Shown here piece by piece: positions 24,983 through 34,439 of a stretch of 45,867 nucleotides of DNA (the first letter of the stretch is position 1; each line of letters begins with the position of its first letter). Location of the stretch: assembly GCA_009691685.1 (NCBI GenBank), contig SIAU01000009.1, positions 1-45,867 on the forward strand, in the 5' to 3' direction. Below the pieces are notes generated by a model. The model was not told the origin of the DNA and did not search any database. It was given only the letters and a program-made list of their open reading frames with translations. Origin of the DNA: Opitutales bacterium. GTDB taxonomy: Bacteria; Verrucomicrobiota; Verrucomicrobiia; Opitutales; UBA953. Position numbers and translations under genes: made by a program.

Positions 24983-26086
24983 ATGAATTACCTTACTTTT
25001 ATATTGATTGGCTTAGCCGCAGTATTACCTGCCCGTGAACGGACTTTTTATGTCGGCACTTTAGGTCCCGAAGCCAAAGGCATTTGGAGGGGAACAATCG
25101 ATGAGCAGACCGGAAAAATATCTGCCCCTGTTTTACTTGCGGAAATTAAAAACGCTTCTTTTTTAGCACTTAGACCTGATGGACAGACGCTCTATGCAAC
25201 GACTGAAATGTCTGATGGCTCAGGCGGAGTCGCCGCTTTCAAATTAAATGCTGATGGCACAGTAAAATTATTAAACTCCCAAACGACGGGAGGAAAAAAT
25301 TGCAATCACCTCGCGGTGGATGCGACGGGAAAAAATTGTGCCGCTGCTAATTATGGCTCTGGCTCGGTGGCTTCTTTGCCCATCAAAGTTGATGGATCAC
25401 TCGCCGAGTTGAGTTCATTCATTCAACATGAGGGTAAAAGTGTTCATCCAACCCGTCAGAAAGGCCCTCATGCCCACGGAGTTTATTTTGATGCCACCAA
25501 TCAATTTCTCGCGGTGCCTGATTTAGGACTCGATCAAATTAAAGTGTACCGATTCGACGCGGATGGCGGAAAGCTGAGTTCCGCTGATTCCGTAGGTGCA
25601 ATCCAGAAACCAGGCGACGCTCCGCGCCATTTAGTTTTTCATCCAACTCAACCAAGGGCTTATGCTTGTAACGAGTTAGCGCTCACGGTGACCGCTTTTC
25701 ATTTTGATGTAAAAACGGGTGCGTTAAATCCGTTTCAAGTGATCGACACTTTACCTGCCGCAGCTGAACGTAAAGGTGCTTCAACGGCTGAGATATTTTG
25801 TAGTCCTCATGGCAAGAACCTTTATGTTTCCAATCGGATTCATGATTCCATCGCGGTCTACTCGATCGGCACGGATGGTTCGTTGAAATTGATTCAGCAT
25901 CAGCTGGGGGTGCCTGCGACGCCTCGAGGATTTGGTCTCTCGCCCGACGGACAATGGTTGGTGTGCGCTGGGCAAAAATCGGGCACATTGAACGCCTACC
26001 GGGTTAATCCCGAGTCGGGCATGCTGACCGACACCCAGCAAGCCGTGAAGGTTGGGTCGGCTAGTTGCGTCGTTTTCGCCCAATAA
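24983..26086 (+). CDS. secreted lactonase-family seven-bladed beta-propeller
   Basis: A 367-residue protein with a short signal peptide (about residues 1-17) followed by a beta-propeller of the 6-phosphogluconolactonase (YbhE/Pgl, Lactonase PF10282) family: RTFYVGTLGPEAKGIWRGTIDEQTG, NHLAVDATGKNCAAANYGSGSV, GPHAHGVYFDATNQFLAVPDLGLDQIKVYRF and APRHLVFHPTQPRAY are the recurring blade motifs. Export argues against a cytosolic pentose-phosphate role; exported relatives in Verrucomicrobia and Planctomycetes are of unknown substrate. It is adjacent to the FAD oxidoreductase. Confidence 0.88.
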   Translation: MNYLTFILIGLAAVLPARERTFYVGTLGPEAKGIWRGTIDEQTGKISAPVLLAEIKNASFLALRPDGQTLYATTEMSDGSGGVAAFKLNADGTVKLLNSQTTGGKNCNHLAVDATGKNCAAANYGSGSVASLPIKVDGSLAELSSFIQHEGKSVHPTRQKGPHAHGVYFDATNQFLAVPDLGLDQIKVYRFDADGGKLSSADSVGAIQKPGDAPRHLVFHPTQPRAYACNELALTVTAFHFDVKTGALNPFQVIDTLPAAAERKGASTAEIFCSPHGKNLYVSNRIHDSIAVYSIGTDGSLKLIQHQLGVPATPRGFGLSPDGQWLVCAGQKSGTLNAYRVNPESGMLTDTQQAVKVGSASCVVFAQ

Positions 26087-26192
26087 CCCATTGAATTAGG
26101 CTTATTCAGCCGGGCGTGTTATATATTCACACAATTGAGCAACCTTTCCGTTGGATTAGTGTTATATTAAGTAGCATCATAGCTAATAAATC

Positions 26193-29100
26193 ATGCCCCG
26201 ATTTTTAGTTTATAATTTTATTATTTTTTTACTGGGCGGGGTCGTGCCTATTTACGCCGCGCCCAGTTCGGAATTACCGCTCATCGCGCAAAAGGCTTTA
26301 GAGCAAAGCCAGACTAATTTTAGTGCGAGTGATTTAGAATTTTTTGAAAAAAATATCCGTCCGATTTTAGCCGACCGTTGTTTTAAATGCCACTCGGCCC
26401 AAGAGGGCGTTTCGAAAGGCGGTTTAATCATGGATACTCGGGCGGGGTTGTTGGCCGGTGGTGACACGGGAGCTGCCATTGTGCCGAACGATGTTTCGCA
26501 ATCACTTTTAATTAAAGCGATTCATCAGACGGATCCTGATTTATCGATGCCGCCCAAAAAAGGTGGGGCGAAATTACCAGACGCGCAAATCGCCTTGCTC
26601 GAAAAATGGGTCAAGATGGGAGCCCCAGCCCCGGTGGGTGCGGGGGCCGTTAAATTAACTGGCCTATCCGAAAAGGCGCGCGACCACTGGGCGTTTAAAT
26701 CTTTTACGAAACCTGCTTTACCGAAAGTCAGTAACGAGGCTTGGTGTCAGAATGAAATCGATTATTTTGTTTTAGCTAAATTAGACGAGCAGGGATTAAA
26801 GCCTTCGGCACCGACTGATGGTGAATCTTTGTTGCGACGACTGAACTATGATTTAATTGGCCTACCTCCTTCCAATACGGAAGTTGAAGCCTTCAGTCGC
26901 GATTACACTAATGCCAGCGCGGTGGATTCGTATTTATTACAGAATAATAAACCCGCCCATGCCGTAACAGATTTGGTAGAAAGGACGGTCAATCGATTAT
27001 TGGCATTGCCCCAATATGGTGAACGTTGGGCGCGCCATTGGTTAGATTCAGCTCGGTATGCTGACACTCCTGGTAATGGTATTAAACGCGGCGAGGCTTA
27101 CGCCAATGCTTGGACCTACCGTGATTATGTGATCGATGCATTTAATCAGGATAAGCCTTACGATCAATTTATCGTCGAACAGTTGGCCGCCGATCGCCTG
27201 CCTAATCTCGCCAAAGACGATCCCCGATTAGCCGCCCTCGGTTTCATTACGGTCGGCAAGCGTTTTGAAAATAATGATGATACGATTGACGAAAGAATTG
27301 ATACGACGACGAAAGCCTTTCTCGGTCTCACCGTATCCTGTGCCCGTTGTCACGACCACAAATTCGATCCAATTCCCACCGCTGACTACTATTCATTGCA
27401 CGGTATTTTTGCCTCAACCATGGAGCCCTTAGATGAGCCTACGATTAAGACGATGCGGATACCTAGTGCGACTGAGCGGGTTGATTTTGATAAAAAAATG
27501 AAGGACTTGGTGGAGTCGAACGCCCGTGGTTATTACCGTTACATCCGCGCGCAATTGGCGACCTTACATAAAGATTTTGCCGGCCGAGCTTTATCCGCAA
27601 TGTCTGGATTTAAATCCACGCGTTCCGCAGATTTGCAGAAGACCTATAACTTCGCGCTCGTTCGCGAGGTCGATACTTCAATCATTATCAATAAAATTTC
27701 GCCCATCACGGCGCCCTTGTTTCATTTACAAAGAATTCCCGCCGAGCAATTTGAAGAAAAGGCACCTCAGGTGATTGCTAATGTTTTAGCCGATAAAAAA
27801 GTTTTAATTAATCCGTTCGTGGCCGAGGCTTTAGTAAATTTAAAACCTAAGACGATTGACGATGTCGCTTTAGCCTACCAAGCGATGTTCAAAAAATACA
27901 GTACGCAGATTGATAAACACCTCGATCTGCGGAGTACAGCGGGGCGGGCAGGGGAGAGGGACAATCCAGCTATTATTCAGCTCGCGGCCTGGCCCTGGCC
28001 TTTACCTAGCTATGAGGACATCGAGAGTACGCCCAAGATTCTTTCCTTAATTACGACCCGGAGTTTTTGTTATGCCTGGCAGGATAAGCCCAATTTCCTA
28101 AATAATAAAATACCCGAAAAATATTTTCGGTTTAAGGAAATTAACCAATTGGAACTCACCCACTCGGGTGGACAAGGCAAAGCCATGGCAGTGGCGGATG
28201 TCGTGAGTCCCAAAAACAGTAATATATTTTTAAGGGGCGATCGTAATAAACGTGGGCCAGTCGTCGCCCGACAGTTCCTAGAAATTCTTTCTGGTCCGAC
28301 TCGCGTTCCCTTCACTCAGGGTAGCGGTCGAAGTGAGTTGGCGAAAGCGATTGCCAGTCCGACCAATCCCTTGACGGCACGCGTTCTGGTGAATCGCGTT
28401 TGGATGCAACACTTTGGTGCGGGTATTGTGAGCTCGCTGGATGACTTGGGAAATATGTCCGAAAAGCCGACCCACCCCGAATTGTTAAATTGGCTAGCGG
28501 TGCAGTTTGTGGAGAACAGCTGGTCGATGAAAAATCTCCATCGGAAAATGCTCACGTCGCAAACCTATCGCCAGTCGGCCAATCCTGCGATGAATCCGCT
28601 GGTTGCCAGTCGCGCTCAGAATAATCCGAACAAGATTGATGCGGGAAATAAATACCTCTGGCGCTCTAACTTGCGTCGCCTAGATTTTGAAAGTATTCGC
28701 GACGCACTCATCATGCTCACTGGAAAAATGGATTCCACGGTGGGTGGCCGCCCAGTGAACATCACCGATGAGCCCTTGAGTTATCGACGAAGCATTTACG
28801 GCTATATTGACCGTGAACACCTGAGTGACTTGCAGGCGCAGTTCGATTTCTCGGATCCGGATATGCCGAACTCTCGTCGGAATTCTACAATCGTTCCACA
28901 GCAGGCTTTATTCTTTATGAACAATCCACTGTCGGTTGAAGTAGCGCGAGCCGTGGCCGCACGTCCAGAGGTAGTGGGAGCCATCAATGATGATGCCCGA
29001 ATCACAACCATGTACCGAATCATGTTCCAAAGAACACCGAAGTCTGACGAATCACGTATGGCCAAGGAGTTTATCAAAAAAGTCACGGGTGTTACGGCTG

Positions 29101-29309
29101 AATCAGTCACTGCTCAACCGACTAAAGGTGAGAAAAAAAAGTTAGCTAAAGAGGCCCCTAAGCCGATTGAAAATCCTGCCGTCACCACGAAAATTGAGGG
29201 CGGAGTCATGAAGAATTTAGGGGTCAGAACTTCGCGAGCCAAGGTTTCGCCTTGGGAAATGCTCGCCCAGGCTATGATATGTTCGAACGAATTTGTTTAT
29301 CTCGATTAA
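26193..29309 (+). CDS. PSD1 protein: planctomycete-type cytochrome c, DUF1549 and DUF1553 domains
   Basis: A 1038-residue secreted protein (signal about 1-22). The cytochrome part (about 50-150) has the heme motif C63-FK-C66-H67 and a distal DLSMPPKKG methionine candidate. The DUF1549 part (about 185-410) includes GERWARHWLDSARYADTPG and a second CxxCH (Cys383, Cys386, His387, CARCHDHKFDPIPTADYY). The DUF1553 part includes NPLTARVLVNRVWMQHFG and SRRNSTIVPQQALFFMNNP. These proteins are hallmarks of Planctomycetes and Verrucomicrobia, usually paired with DUF1501 proteins as here. The role is unproven; a redox function in surface carbohydrate breakdown has been suggested. Confidence 0.95.
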   Translation: MPRFLVYNFIIFLLGGVVPIYAAPSSELPLIAQKALEQSQTNFSASDLEFFEKNIRPILADRCFKCHSAQEGVSKGGLIMDTRAGLLAGGDTGAAIVPNDVSQSLLIKAIHQTDPDLSMPPKKGGAKLPDAQIALLEKWVKMGAPAPVGAGAVKLTGLSEKARDHWAFKSFTKPALPKVSNEAWCQNEIDYFVLAKLDEQGLKPSAPTDGESLLRRLNYDLIGLPPSNTEVEAFSRDYTNASAVDSYLLQNNKPAHAVTDLVERTVNRLLALPQYGERWARHWLDSARYADTPGNGIKRGEAYANAWTYRDYVIDAFNQDKPYDQFIVEQLAADRLPNLAKDDPRLAALGFITVGKRFENNDDTIDERIDTTTKAFLGLTVSCARCHDHKFDPIPTADYYSLHGIFASTMEPLDEPTIKTMRIPSATERVDFDKKMKDLVESNARGYYRYIRAQLATLHKDFAGRALSAMSGFKSTRSADLQKTYNFALVREVDTSIIINKISPITAPLFHLQRIPAEQFEEKAPQVIANVLADKKVLINPFVAEALVNLKPKTIDDVALAYQAMFKKYSTQIDKHLDLRSTAGRAGERDNPAIIQLAAWPWPLPSYEDIESTPKILSLITTRSFCYAWQDKPNFLNNKIPEKYFRFKEINQLELTHSGGQGKAMAVADVVSPKNSNIFLRGDRNKRGPVVARQFLEILSGPTRVPFTQGSGRSELAKAIASPTNPLTARVLVNRVWMQHFGAGIVSSLDDLGNMSEKPTHPELLNWLAVQFVENSWSMKNLHRKMLTSQTYRQSANPAMNPLVASRAQNNPNKIDAGNKYLWRSNLRRLDFESIRDALIMLTGKMDSTVGGRPVNITDEPLSYRRSIYGYIDREHLSDLQAQFDFSDPDMPNSRRNSTIVPQQALFFMNNPLSVEVARAVAARPEVVGAINDDARITTMYRIMFQRTPKSDESRMAKEFIKKVTGVTAESVTAQPTKGEKKKLAKEAPKPIENPAVTTKIEGGVMKNLGVRTSRAKVSPWEMLAQAMICSNEFVYLD

Positions 29310-29314
29310 CCTGC

Positions 29315-29320
29315 TATAAT
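29315..29320 (+). promoter_or_regulatory. TATAAT -10 box giving a possibly leaderless DUF1501 mRNA
   Basis: A consensus TATAAT lies six bases before the DUF1501 ATG at 29327, so a transcript from it would start at or next to the start codon. The -35 (TTGTTT, 29293-29298, 16-base spacer) is weak. It could also be chance in an A/T-rich intergenic gap inside an operon. Confidence 0.35.
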
Positions 29321-29326
29321 TAAAAT

Positions 29327-30715
29327 ATGGATACCCCCAATTGCAGTAACCAGATCCCCGAGGCGAATTCTCGCCGGGAGTTTCTTCGTCAAACGGGATT
29401 AAGCATGGGAACCTTAGCATTCGGCACGATGCTCTCACGCGGACTGATTACCGACGCTCGTGCGGAAGGGCCGTTAAATTTAAAAGTACGTGCCGCACCG
29501 TTACCGGCTAAAGCCAAACATATCATCCATATTTTTGCCGGTGGAGCTCCTTCGCACTTGGATACGTTTGATTATAAACCTGGCATGAAAGACTTGGCCG
29601 AAAAATCTAAAGCGGGTCAGGCCGGAGTTATTTTTCCTACGCCCTTTGAATTTAAGCAGTGCGGAAAATCCGGTTTAGCGATCAGCGAAATTTTTCCGAA
29701 GTTACAAGAAGTGGCCGATGACCTTTGTATTATTCGATCCATGCATTCGGATATTCCAGCGCACGGCCCAGCCTCTAAACTTCTGCACACGGGCTCAGCT
29801 ATTTTAACCAAGCCGTCCTTGGGCTCATGGGTTTTATACGGACTCGGAACTGAGAGCCAAGATTTACCCGGGTTCGTCAGTCTGGGTGGTCAGGTCGAGG
29901 CACGTCAGGCGGCCTTTTTACCGAGCATCTACCAAGGTGCGAAAACGACTTTCCGGACCAACGTGGCTGCGAATCGCGTCATCCCTAATTTACAAAGTGA
30001 GTTCACTAATGAGGATGCCCAAAGAAAACAGCTCGATTTAGTGCACCAGCTTAATCAACAACATATACAGACTGTGCAAAAAGATGAACAGTTAGAAGCC
30101 CGCATTGAGTCTTTCGAATTAGCTTTCCGCATGCAGACGGCGGCGACTGATGCTTTTGACATCTCTAAAGAATCACAAAAAACACGCGATGCTTACGGTA
30201 AGACCGAATTAGGGGCTAAACTTTTATGCGCGCGTCGTCTCGTTGAACGCGGCGTTCGCTTTGTACAAATCGACGCGGGTGGTTGGGATCACCATACTAA
30301 CATTCAACTTGCGGCGGCCCGTACGGGAGCGGCGATTGATGGTCCGGCGGCTGCTTTAATTAAAGATTTAAAGGAGCGCGGTCTCTTGAGCTCCACGTTG
30401 GTCATCTGGGGTGGTGAATTTGGTCGCACGCCCACGACGGCGGGTAGAGTCAATCCGAACAGCGGTCGCGATCACTGGTCGAAGGCTTATTGTGCTTGGA
30501 TGGCGGGTGGCGGCGTGAAGGCGGGAATTAATTATGGTGAGACCGATGATATCGGCGGCGAAGTTGTTTCCAATGGCGTCGACGTGCATGACTTACACGC
30601 CACCATTCTGCGCTTGATGGGCTTTGATCACACCAAACTTTCCTATCGATACAATGGACGTGATTTCCGTCTGACGGATAATTACGGTGAGGTTGCTGAA
30701 GGCATTATCGCGTAA
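29327..30715 (+). CDS. DUF1501 protein, Tat-exported, sulfatase-like fold
   Basis: A 462-residue protein with a twin-arginine signal (SRREFLRQTGLSMGTLAFG, Arg16-Arg17; cleavage near ARA-EGP). DUF1501 marks are IIHIFAGGAPSHLDTFDYKPGM, GPASKLLHTGSAILTKPSLGSWVLYGLG, VQIDAGGWDHHTNI and VIWGGEFGRTPTTAG with the closing RDHWSKAYCAWMAGGGVKAG and DVHDLHATILRLMGFDH. The fold resembles alkaline phosphatase and sulfatase metal sites. It lies 17 bases after the PSD1 gene, the usual pairing in this superphylum, and presumably works with it in the periplasm. Confidence 0.94.
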   Translation: MDTPNCSNQIPEANSRREFLRQTGLSMGTLAFGTMLSRGLITDARAEGPLNLKVRAAPLPAKAKHIIHIFAGGAPSHLDTFDYKPGMKDLAEKSKAGQAGVIFPTPFEFKQCGKSGLAISEIFPKLQEVADDLCIIRSMHSDIPAHGPASKLLHTGSAILTKPSLGSWVLYGLGTESQDLPGFVSLGGQVEARQAAFLPSIYQGAKTTFRTNVAANRVIPNLQSEFTNEDAQRKQLDLVHQLNQQHIQTVQKDEQLEARIESFELAFRMQTAATDAFDISKESQKTRDAYGKTELGAKLLCARRLVERGVRFVQIDAGGWDHHTNIQLAAARTGAAIDGPAAALIKDLKERGLLSSTLVIWGGEFGRTPTTAGRVNPNSGRDHWSKAYCAWMAGGGVKAGINYGETDDIGGEVVSNGVDVHDLHATILRLMGFDHTKLSYRYNGRDFRLTDNYGEVAEGIIA

Positions 30716-30716
30716 A

Positions 30717-31559
30717 TTATAAGTCGACGTTGTCGATGAGCCGAGTGTTGCCCAAATAACAGGCAAGGGCCAGTGCGCATTCACCTGGAATAATCTTGGT
30801 GACTTCGCTTAAAGTTTCTCGGTGTACGACTTTTAAATACTGTACGCGAAGAGACGCATCCAACGTAAGTCTTTTAAAAGCAGCTTTCTCAACCAGAATG
30901 GGATTCGTTTCACCTTTCTTTACTAACTCTTGAGCTACTTTGCAGGCGGCTGGTATCGCTGCAGCCTTTTGTAATTCTTCGGGTGTGAGGTATCGGTTTC
31001 TTGAACTGAGGGCGAGTCCGTTGGGCTCCCGCACCGTTTCATCGATGATCACTTTAACGGGCATGTGTAGGTCGTGAACCATTTGTTTAATGACCACACA
31101 CTGTTGTAGGTCTTTTCGACCAAATACGGCGCAGGTTGGCTGAATCACATTGAAGAGCATCGCGACAACCGTGCTCACGCCGCGAAAATGTCCGGGCCGA
31201 AACGCCCCGCAAAGACCCGTGGTTACTTTTTCAACATCCACCCAAGTGGTCGCATTTTTGGGATAAAATTCTTCCACACTCGGAGCAAAAATGAGATCCA
31301 CAGAAGCGTGGCGGCAAGCATCGCAATCCGCTTCGAAGGTTCTTGGATATTTTAAGAAATCTTCGTTCGGGCCAAATTGGGTGGGGTTAACAAAGATGGA
31401 GACGACCGTGAAATCTGATTCACTGCGGGCGCGTTTAACTAACGCTAGATGACCCTCGTGAAGACAACCCATCGTCGGCACGAGACCAATTTTTTTCCCT
31501 GCAGCACGCACTTTATTAAGTACCTGATGGAGTTCTGAAATGGTTTGTATAACTTGCAT
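30717..31559 (-). CDS. panC: pantothenate synthetase
   Basis: A 280-residue cytoplasmic enzyme that joins pantoate and beta-alanine using ATP, in coenzyme A synthesis. Diagnostic motifs are VPTMGCLHEGHLALVKRA (ATP-binding HxGH, His34 and His37), IFVNPTQFGPNEDFLKYPRT, CGAFRPGHFRGVSTVV, FGRKDLQQ and the KMSKS-like LSSRNRYL. It is convergent with the DUF1501 gene, the two stops being one base apart. The upstream promoter candidate at 31600-31627 gives it its own transcript. panB and panD are not in the window. Confidence 0.96.
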   Translation of the reverse strand: MQVIQTISELHQVLNKVRAAGKKIGLVPTMGCLHEGHLALVKRARSESDFTVVSIFVNPTQFGPNEDFLKYPRTFEADCDACRHASVDLIFAPSVEEFYPKNATTWVDVEKVTTGLCGAFRPGHFRGVSTVVAMLFNVIQPTCAVFGRKDLQQCVVIKQMVHDLHMPVKVIIDETVREPNGLALSSRNRYLTPEELQKAAAIPAACKVAQELVKKGETNPILVEKAAFKRLTLDASLRVQYLKVVHRETLSEVTKIIPGECALALACYLGNTRLIDNVDL

Positions 31560-31578
31560 GCAAATAGGTTATCTAGCG

Positions 31579-31627
31579 GATAGTATCGAAGTGACTATCA
31601 TTATAAAAAAACTACGCATTAATACAA
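31579..31627 (-). promoter_or_regulatory. panC promoter with overlapping dyad
   Basis: On the minus strand TTGTAT (31627-31622), 16 bases, then a perfect TATAAT (31605-31600), placing the start near 31593 and a leader of about 34 bases. Just after the -10 is the dyad GATAGT-N9-ACTATC (31579-31599), which covers the predicted start site and could be an operator. The remainder of the 150-base divergent gap holds nothing else I can support. Confidence 0.5.
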
Positions 31628-31709
31628 GATATCTTCCTTTGCATCGATGGAACTTTCTGTAGAGTAGGAATTGTAGATTTAATAATTACTTACCCCTGAC
31701 CTCGCCCCT

Positions 31710-32771
31710 ATGTCACTCCATCCTGTTACTCTCTTTACTGGCCAATGGGCCGATTTACCTATCGCGGAACTTTTACCTAAAGTTAAAGCCATGGGCTACG
31801 ATGGCGTAGAGTTGGCCTGCTGGGGTGATCACTTCGATGTCTATCGCGCGGTACATGAACCTGCTTACGTTGAATCCGTTTGGAAACTTTTAGAAAAAAA
31901 CGGTTTAGGTTGTTGGGCAATTTCCTCTCATCTTGTGGGCCAAGCCACCTGTGATAATATTGATGAACGACACAAAGCGATTCTCCCTGAACGCGTTTGG
32001 GGTGATGGCGTTCCAGAATCTGTCCGTCAGCGCGCCGCCGCAGAAATGATTTTAACTGCTCAAGCGGCCCGAAAGTTTTTTGATGCGGGTAAGGTTACCA
32101 TGGCCAAGTTTCCCAAGGGGACGGGTAAGGCAGTCGTTAATGGTTTTACGGGTTCATCCATCTGGCATGCGCTGTATGCGTTTCCGCCAACGTCTCAGTC
32201 CTATATTCAAAAAGGTTATGACGATTTCGCCAAACGCTGGCTGCCGATTCTCGAAGCTTTTGAAAAACATGACGTATATTTTGCGTTGGAAGTACATCCG
32301 ACCGAAATCGCCTTTGATATCGTATCCGCCCAGCGCGCTCTAGAGGCCGTGGGTAATCATCAGCGCTTTGGTTTTAATTATGACCCCAGTCACTTGGGTT
32401 ACCAGGGCGTGGATTATATTAAATTTATTCATACCTTTGCCTCAAAAATTCACCACGTTCATATGAAGGATGCTTGGTGGGGCCATGGTGACGGTACGGT
32501 CGGCGTCTTCGGCGGACATACCGATTTCTGTGATTCGCGACGCGCCTGGGATTTTCGTTCTGTTGGCCGCGGTGATGTAAAATTTGAGGAGGTGATTGTT
32601 GCACTGAACGATATTCGTTATGCGGGCCCGCTCTCCGTGGAGTGGGAAGATGGCCGGATGGATCGCTTCCACGGAGCGACAGAAAGTTGTGCCTTTGTGA
32701 AACGCCTGTCATTTCCACCGAGTAACATTGCTTTTGATGCGGCCTTTGATCGCCAAAAACAGAAAAAATAA
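31710..32771 (+). CDS. sugar phosphate isomerase/epimerase (xylose-isomerase-like TIM barrel)
   Basis: A 353-residue cytoplasmic TIM-barrel protein. The opening [38 protein letters not shown], the metal-site motifs [36 protein letters not shown] and the closing [13 protein letters not shown] are typical of the AP endonuclease 2/IolE superfamily. It lies 14 bases before a Gfo/Idh/MocA gene. Such pairs usually process sugars or inositols by oxidation at one carbon, but the substrate cannot be inferred. Confidence 0.9.
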   Translation: MSLHPVTLFTGQWADLPIAELLPKVKAMGYDGVELACWGDHFDVYRAVHEPAYVESVWKLLEKNGLGCWAISSHLVGQATCDNIDERHKAILPERVWGDGVPESVRQRAAAEMILTAQAARKFFDAGKVTMAKFPKGTGKAVVNGFTGSSIWHALYAFPPTSQSYIQKGYDDFAKRWLPILEAFEKHDVYFALEVHPTEIAFDIVSAQRALEAVGNHQRFGFNYDPSHLGYQGVDYIKFIHTFASKIHHVHMKDAWWGHGDGTVGVFGGHTDFCDSRRAWDFRSVGRGDVKFEEVIVALNDIRYAGPLSVEWEDGRMDRFHGATESCAFVKRLSFPPSNIAFDAAFDRQKQKK

Positions 32772-32785
32772 ATTATAAAATTACT

Positions 32786-33868
32786 ATGACTATCAAAGTG
32801 GGAATTATCGGAGCAGGCGGAATGTTGCAGTACCACGCTGCAGGCTTTCAAAAAGCCGGAGCTAAAATCATGGCAATCGCTGATCGCCACACCGCGGCGG
32901 CTCAAAAGGCTGCCGAAAAGTATAAAGTCGCTCATGTTTTTGAATCAGTTGAAGCGATGCTTGCGGGTTGTCCGGAGCTCGACGCCGTCAGCATCATCGT
33001 CCCCAATAAACTGCACGCCCCACTGGCCATTCAATGTCTCAAGGCGGGTAAGCACGTTTTCTGTGAGAAGCCACCTGCACTCAGTGCACGTGAGGTGAAC
33101 GAGATTATCGCGGCGGCTAAATCTTCGGGAAAGAAAGTGATGTTTAATTTCAATAATCGTGCCCGCCCCGAATCGGCGGCGATGATGAAATTAATTAATA
33201 ATGGTGAAGTTGGAAAAATTAACTCGGCCCAAGCGAAGTGGATTCGCCGTACGGGCATTCCCGGTTTTGGTGGATGGTTTACCACGAAAGAATTATCCGG
33301 CGGTGGCCCGCTGATCGACCTATTACACATGGTTGATTTAGCTATGTATTTTATGGGCTATCCGGAGCCGGCCCATGTCTTGGGTCAGACCTTCAATGAC
33401 TTTATTCAGGACAAATCATTTAAAGGCCCTTGGGGTATCGCTGATGTCGTTGGTGGAGTGACTGACGTAGAAAATGCGGCCCACGGTTTTATTACATTTA
33501 AATCTGGTCAGGTTTTAACGCTCCAAGTTTCTTGGGCCGAGATGGTGAAGCGCGAAGAGGTTTCGGTTGTTTTTCAAGGCACTAAAGCGGGCGGTAAAGT
33601 AGAACGACTTTTTGGCTCTGATGGATTAGACGATACAGCCATCGATACCTGTGAGTTATACGTTCAAGAAAACGGTAAGAGTGTGAACCGGATTATTAAA
33701 ACTCCTGAGTGTCTTGATATGGGCCGATCCGACTCTGCGGCAAATTTTATTGAAGCCATCGAAGGGAAGGCCGCTCCATTAAATACACCCGAGCAAGCGC
33801 TACGCTTAATGCAAGTCATTGACGCGATTTACGCCTCTGCAAAAACCGGCCGCCCTGTATCAATCTAA
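32786..33868 (+). CDS. Gfo/Idh/MocA-family oxidoreductase
   Basis: A 360-residue NAD(P)-dependent sugar dehydrogenase-like enzyme. N-terminal Rossmann fold: VGIIGAGGMLQYHAAGF (5-21). The hallmark EKPP (94-97, KHVFCEKPPALS) carries the conserved lysine. ELSGGGPLIDLLHMVDLAMYFMG is the catalytic-domain motif with the proton-relay Asp and His. Co-transcribed with the upstream isomerase-like gene (14 bases). Its stop overlaps the stop of the convergent tspO by 3-4 bases. Confidence 0.92.
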   Translation: MTIKVGIIGAGGMLQYHAAGFQKAGAKIMAIADRHTAAAQKAAEKYKVAHVFESVEAMLAGCPELDAVSIIVPNKLHAPLAIQCLKAGKHVFCEKPPALSAREVNEIIAAAKSSGKKVMFNFNNRARPESAAMMKLINNGEVGKINSAQAKWIRRTGIPGFGGWFTTKELSGGGPLIDLLHMVDLAMYFMGYPEPAHVLGQTFNDFIQDKSFKGPWGIADVVGGVTDVENAAHGFITFKSGQVLTLQVSWAEMVKREEVSVVFQGTKAGGKVERLFGSDGLDDTAIDTCELYVQENGKSVNRIIKTPECLDMGRSDSAANFIEAIEGKAAPLNTPEQALRLMQVIDAIYASAKTGRPVSI

Positions 33869-34344
33869 CGATTGAGTAAATAGATACTCGCGTTGAGTAC
33901 TGTCGCAAAGCTGGCCCAGAGCACATGGGGGCTTTGCAGATAGGCGGCTGTTTTATTTTCTTGGTAGAGATAACGAATCCAGACTGCTAGGGTGATTAAG
34001 TAGAGTACTAAGACCACGAGTGCCCAGCCGATTAGATGATACTTAAAAAAGACTGGAGACCAGAAAGCGTTACAAATAAGCATTAACCCAAAAAATATTT
34101 TAGTATGTTTATTTTGGGTAGCGTTCCGGACCATCCATTGCGAGATGGCCATGAGAAGATAAAGCATAGTCCAGACTGGTCCAAAAAGATAGTTGGGCGG
34201 CTTGAAGGATGGCTTAATCAGATTCGCGTACCAGCCGGTGATTTCAGGGTGCGTTGACTGTGAGCCTAACCAGCCAATCCCGAGTGTGAGTAAAATTAAA
34301 AGCCCTAAAATACCTAAACTTCCTCGGGTCTGCGGTGTTTTCAT
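33865..34344 (-). CDS. TspO/MBR-family membrane protein
   Basis: A roughly 159-residue membrane protein with five hydrophobic helices. Family motifs are WYANLIKPSFKPPNYLFGPVWTMLYLLMAISQWMV and, at the end, LWASFATVLNASIYLLNR. TspO proteins bind tetrapyrroles and cholesterol-like ligands and regulate stress or porphyrin handling. The start is taken as ATG 34344 (MKTPQTRG); an in-frame ATG at 34368 adds eight non-conserved residues. It is divergent from dapL and overlaps the convergent oxidoreductase gene at the stop codons. Confidence 0.93.
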   Translation of the reverse strand: MKTPQTRGSLGILGLLILLTLGIGWLGSQSTHPEITGWYANLIKPSFKPPNYLFGPVWTMLYLLMAISQWMVRNATQNKHTKIFFGLMLICNAFWSPVFFKYHLIGWALVVLVLYLITLAVWIRYLYQENKTAAYLQSPHVLWASFATVLNASIYLLNR

Positions 34345-34439
34345 AGGTTTAATATGTTCGTTATACACGAGGTAGCAAGGGAAGTATTTTGACCGCTTGC
34401 CATCTGTCGTTTTGTTCTTCTTTTTCGTGTCACTAAGCC

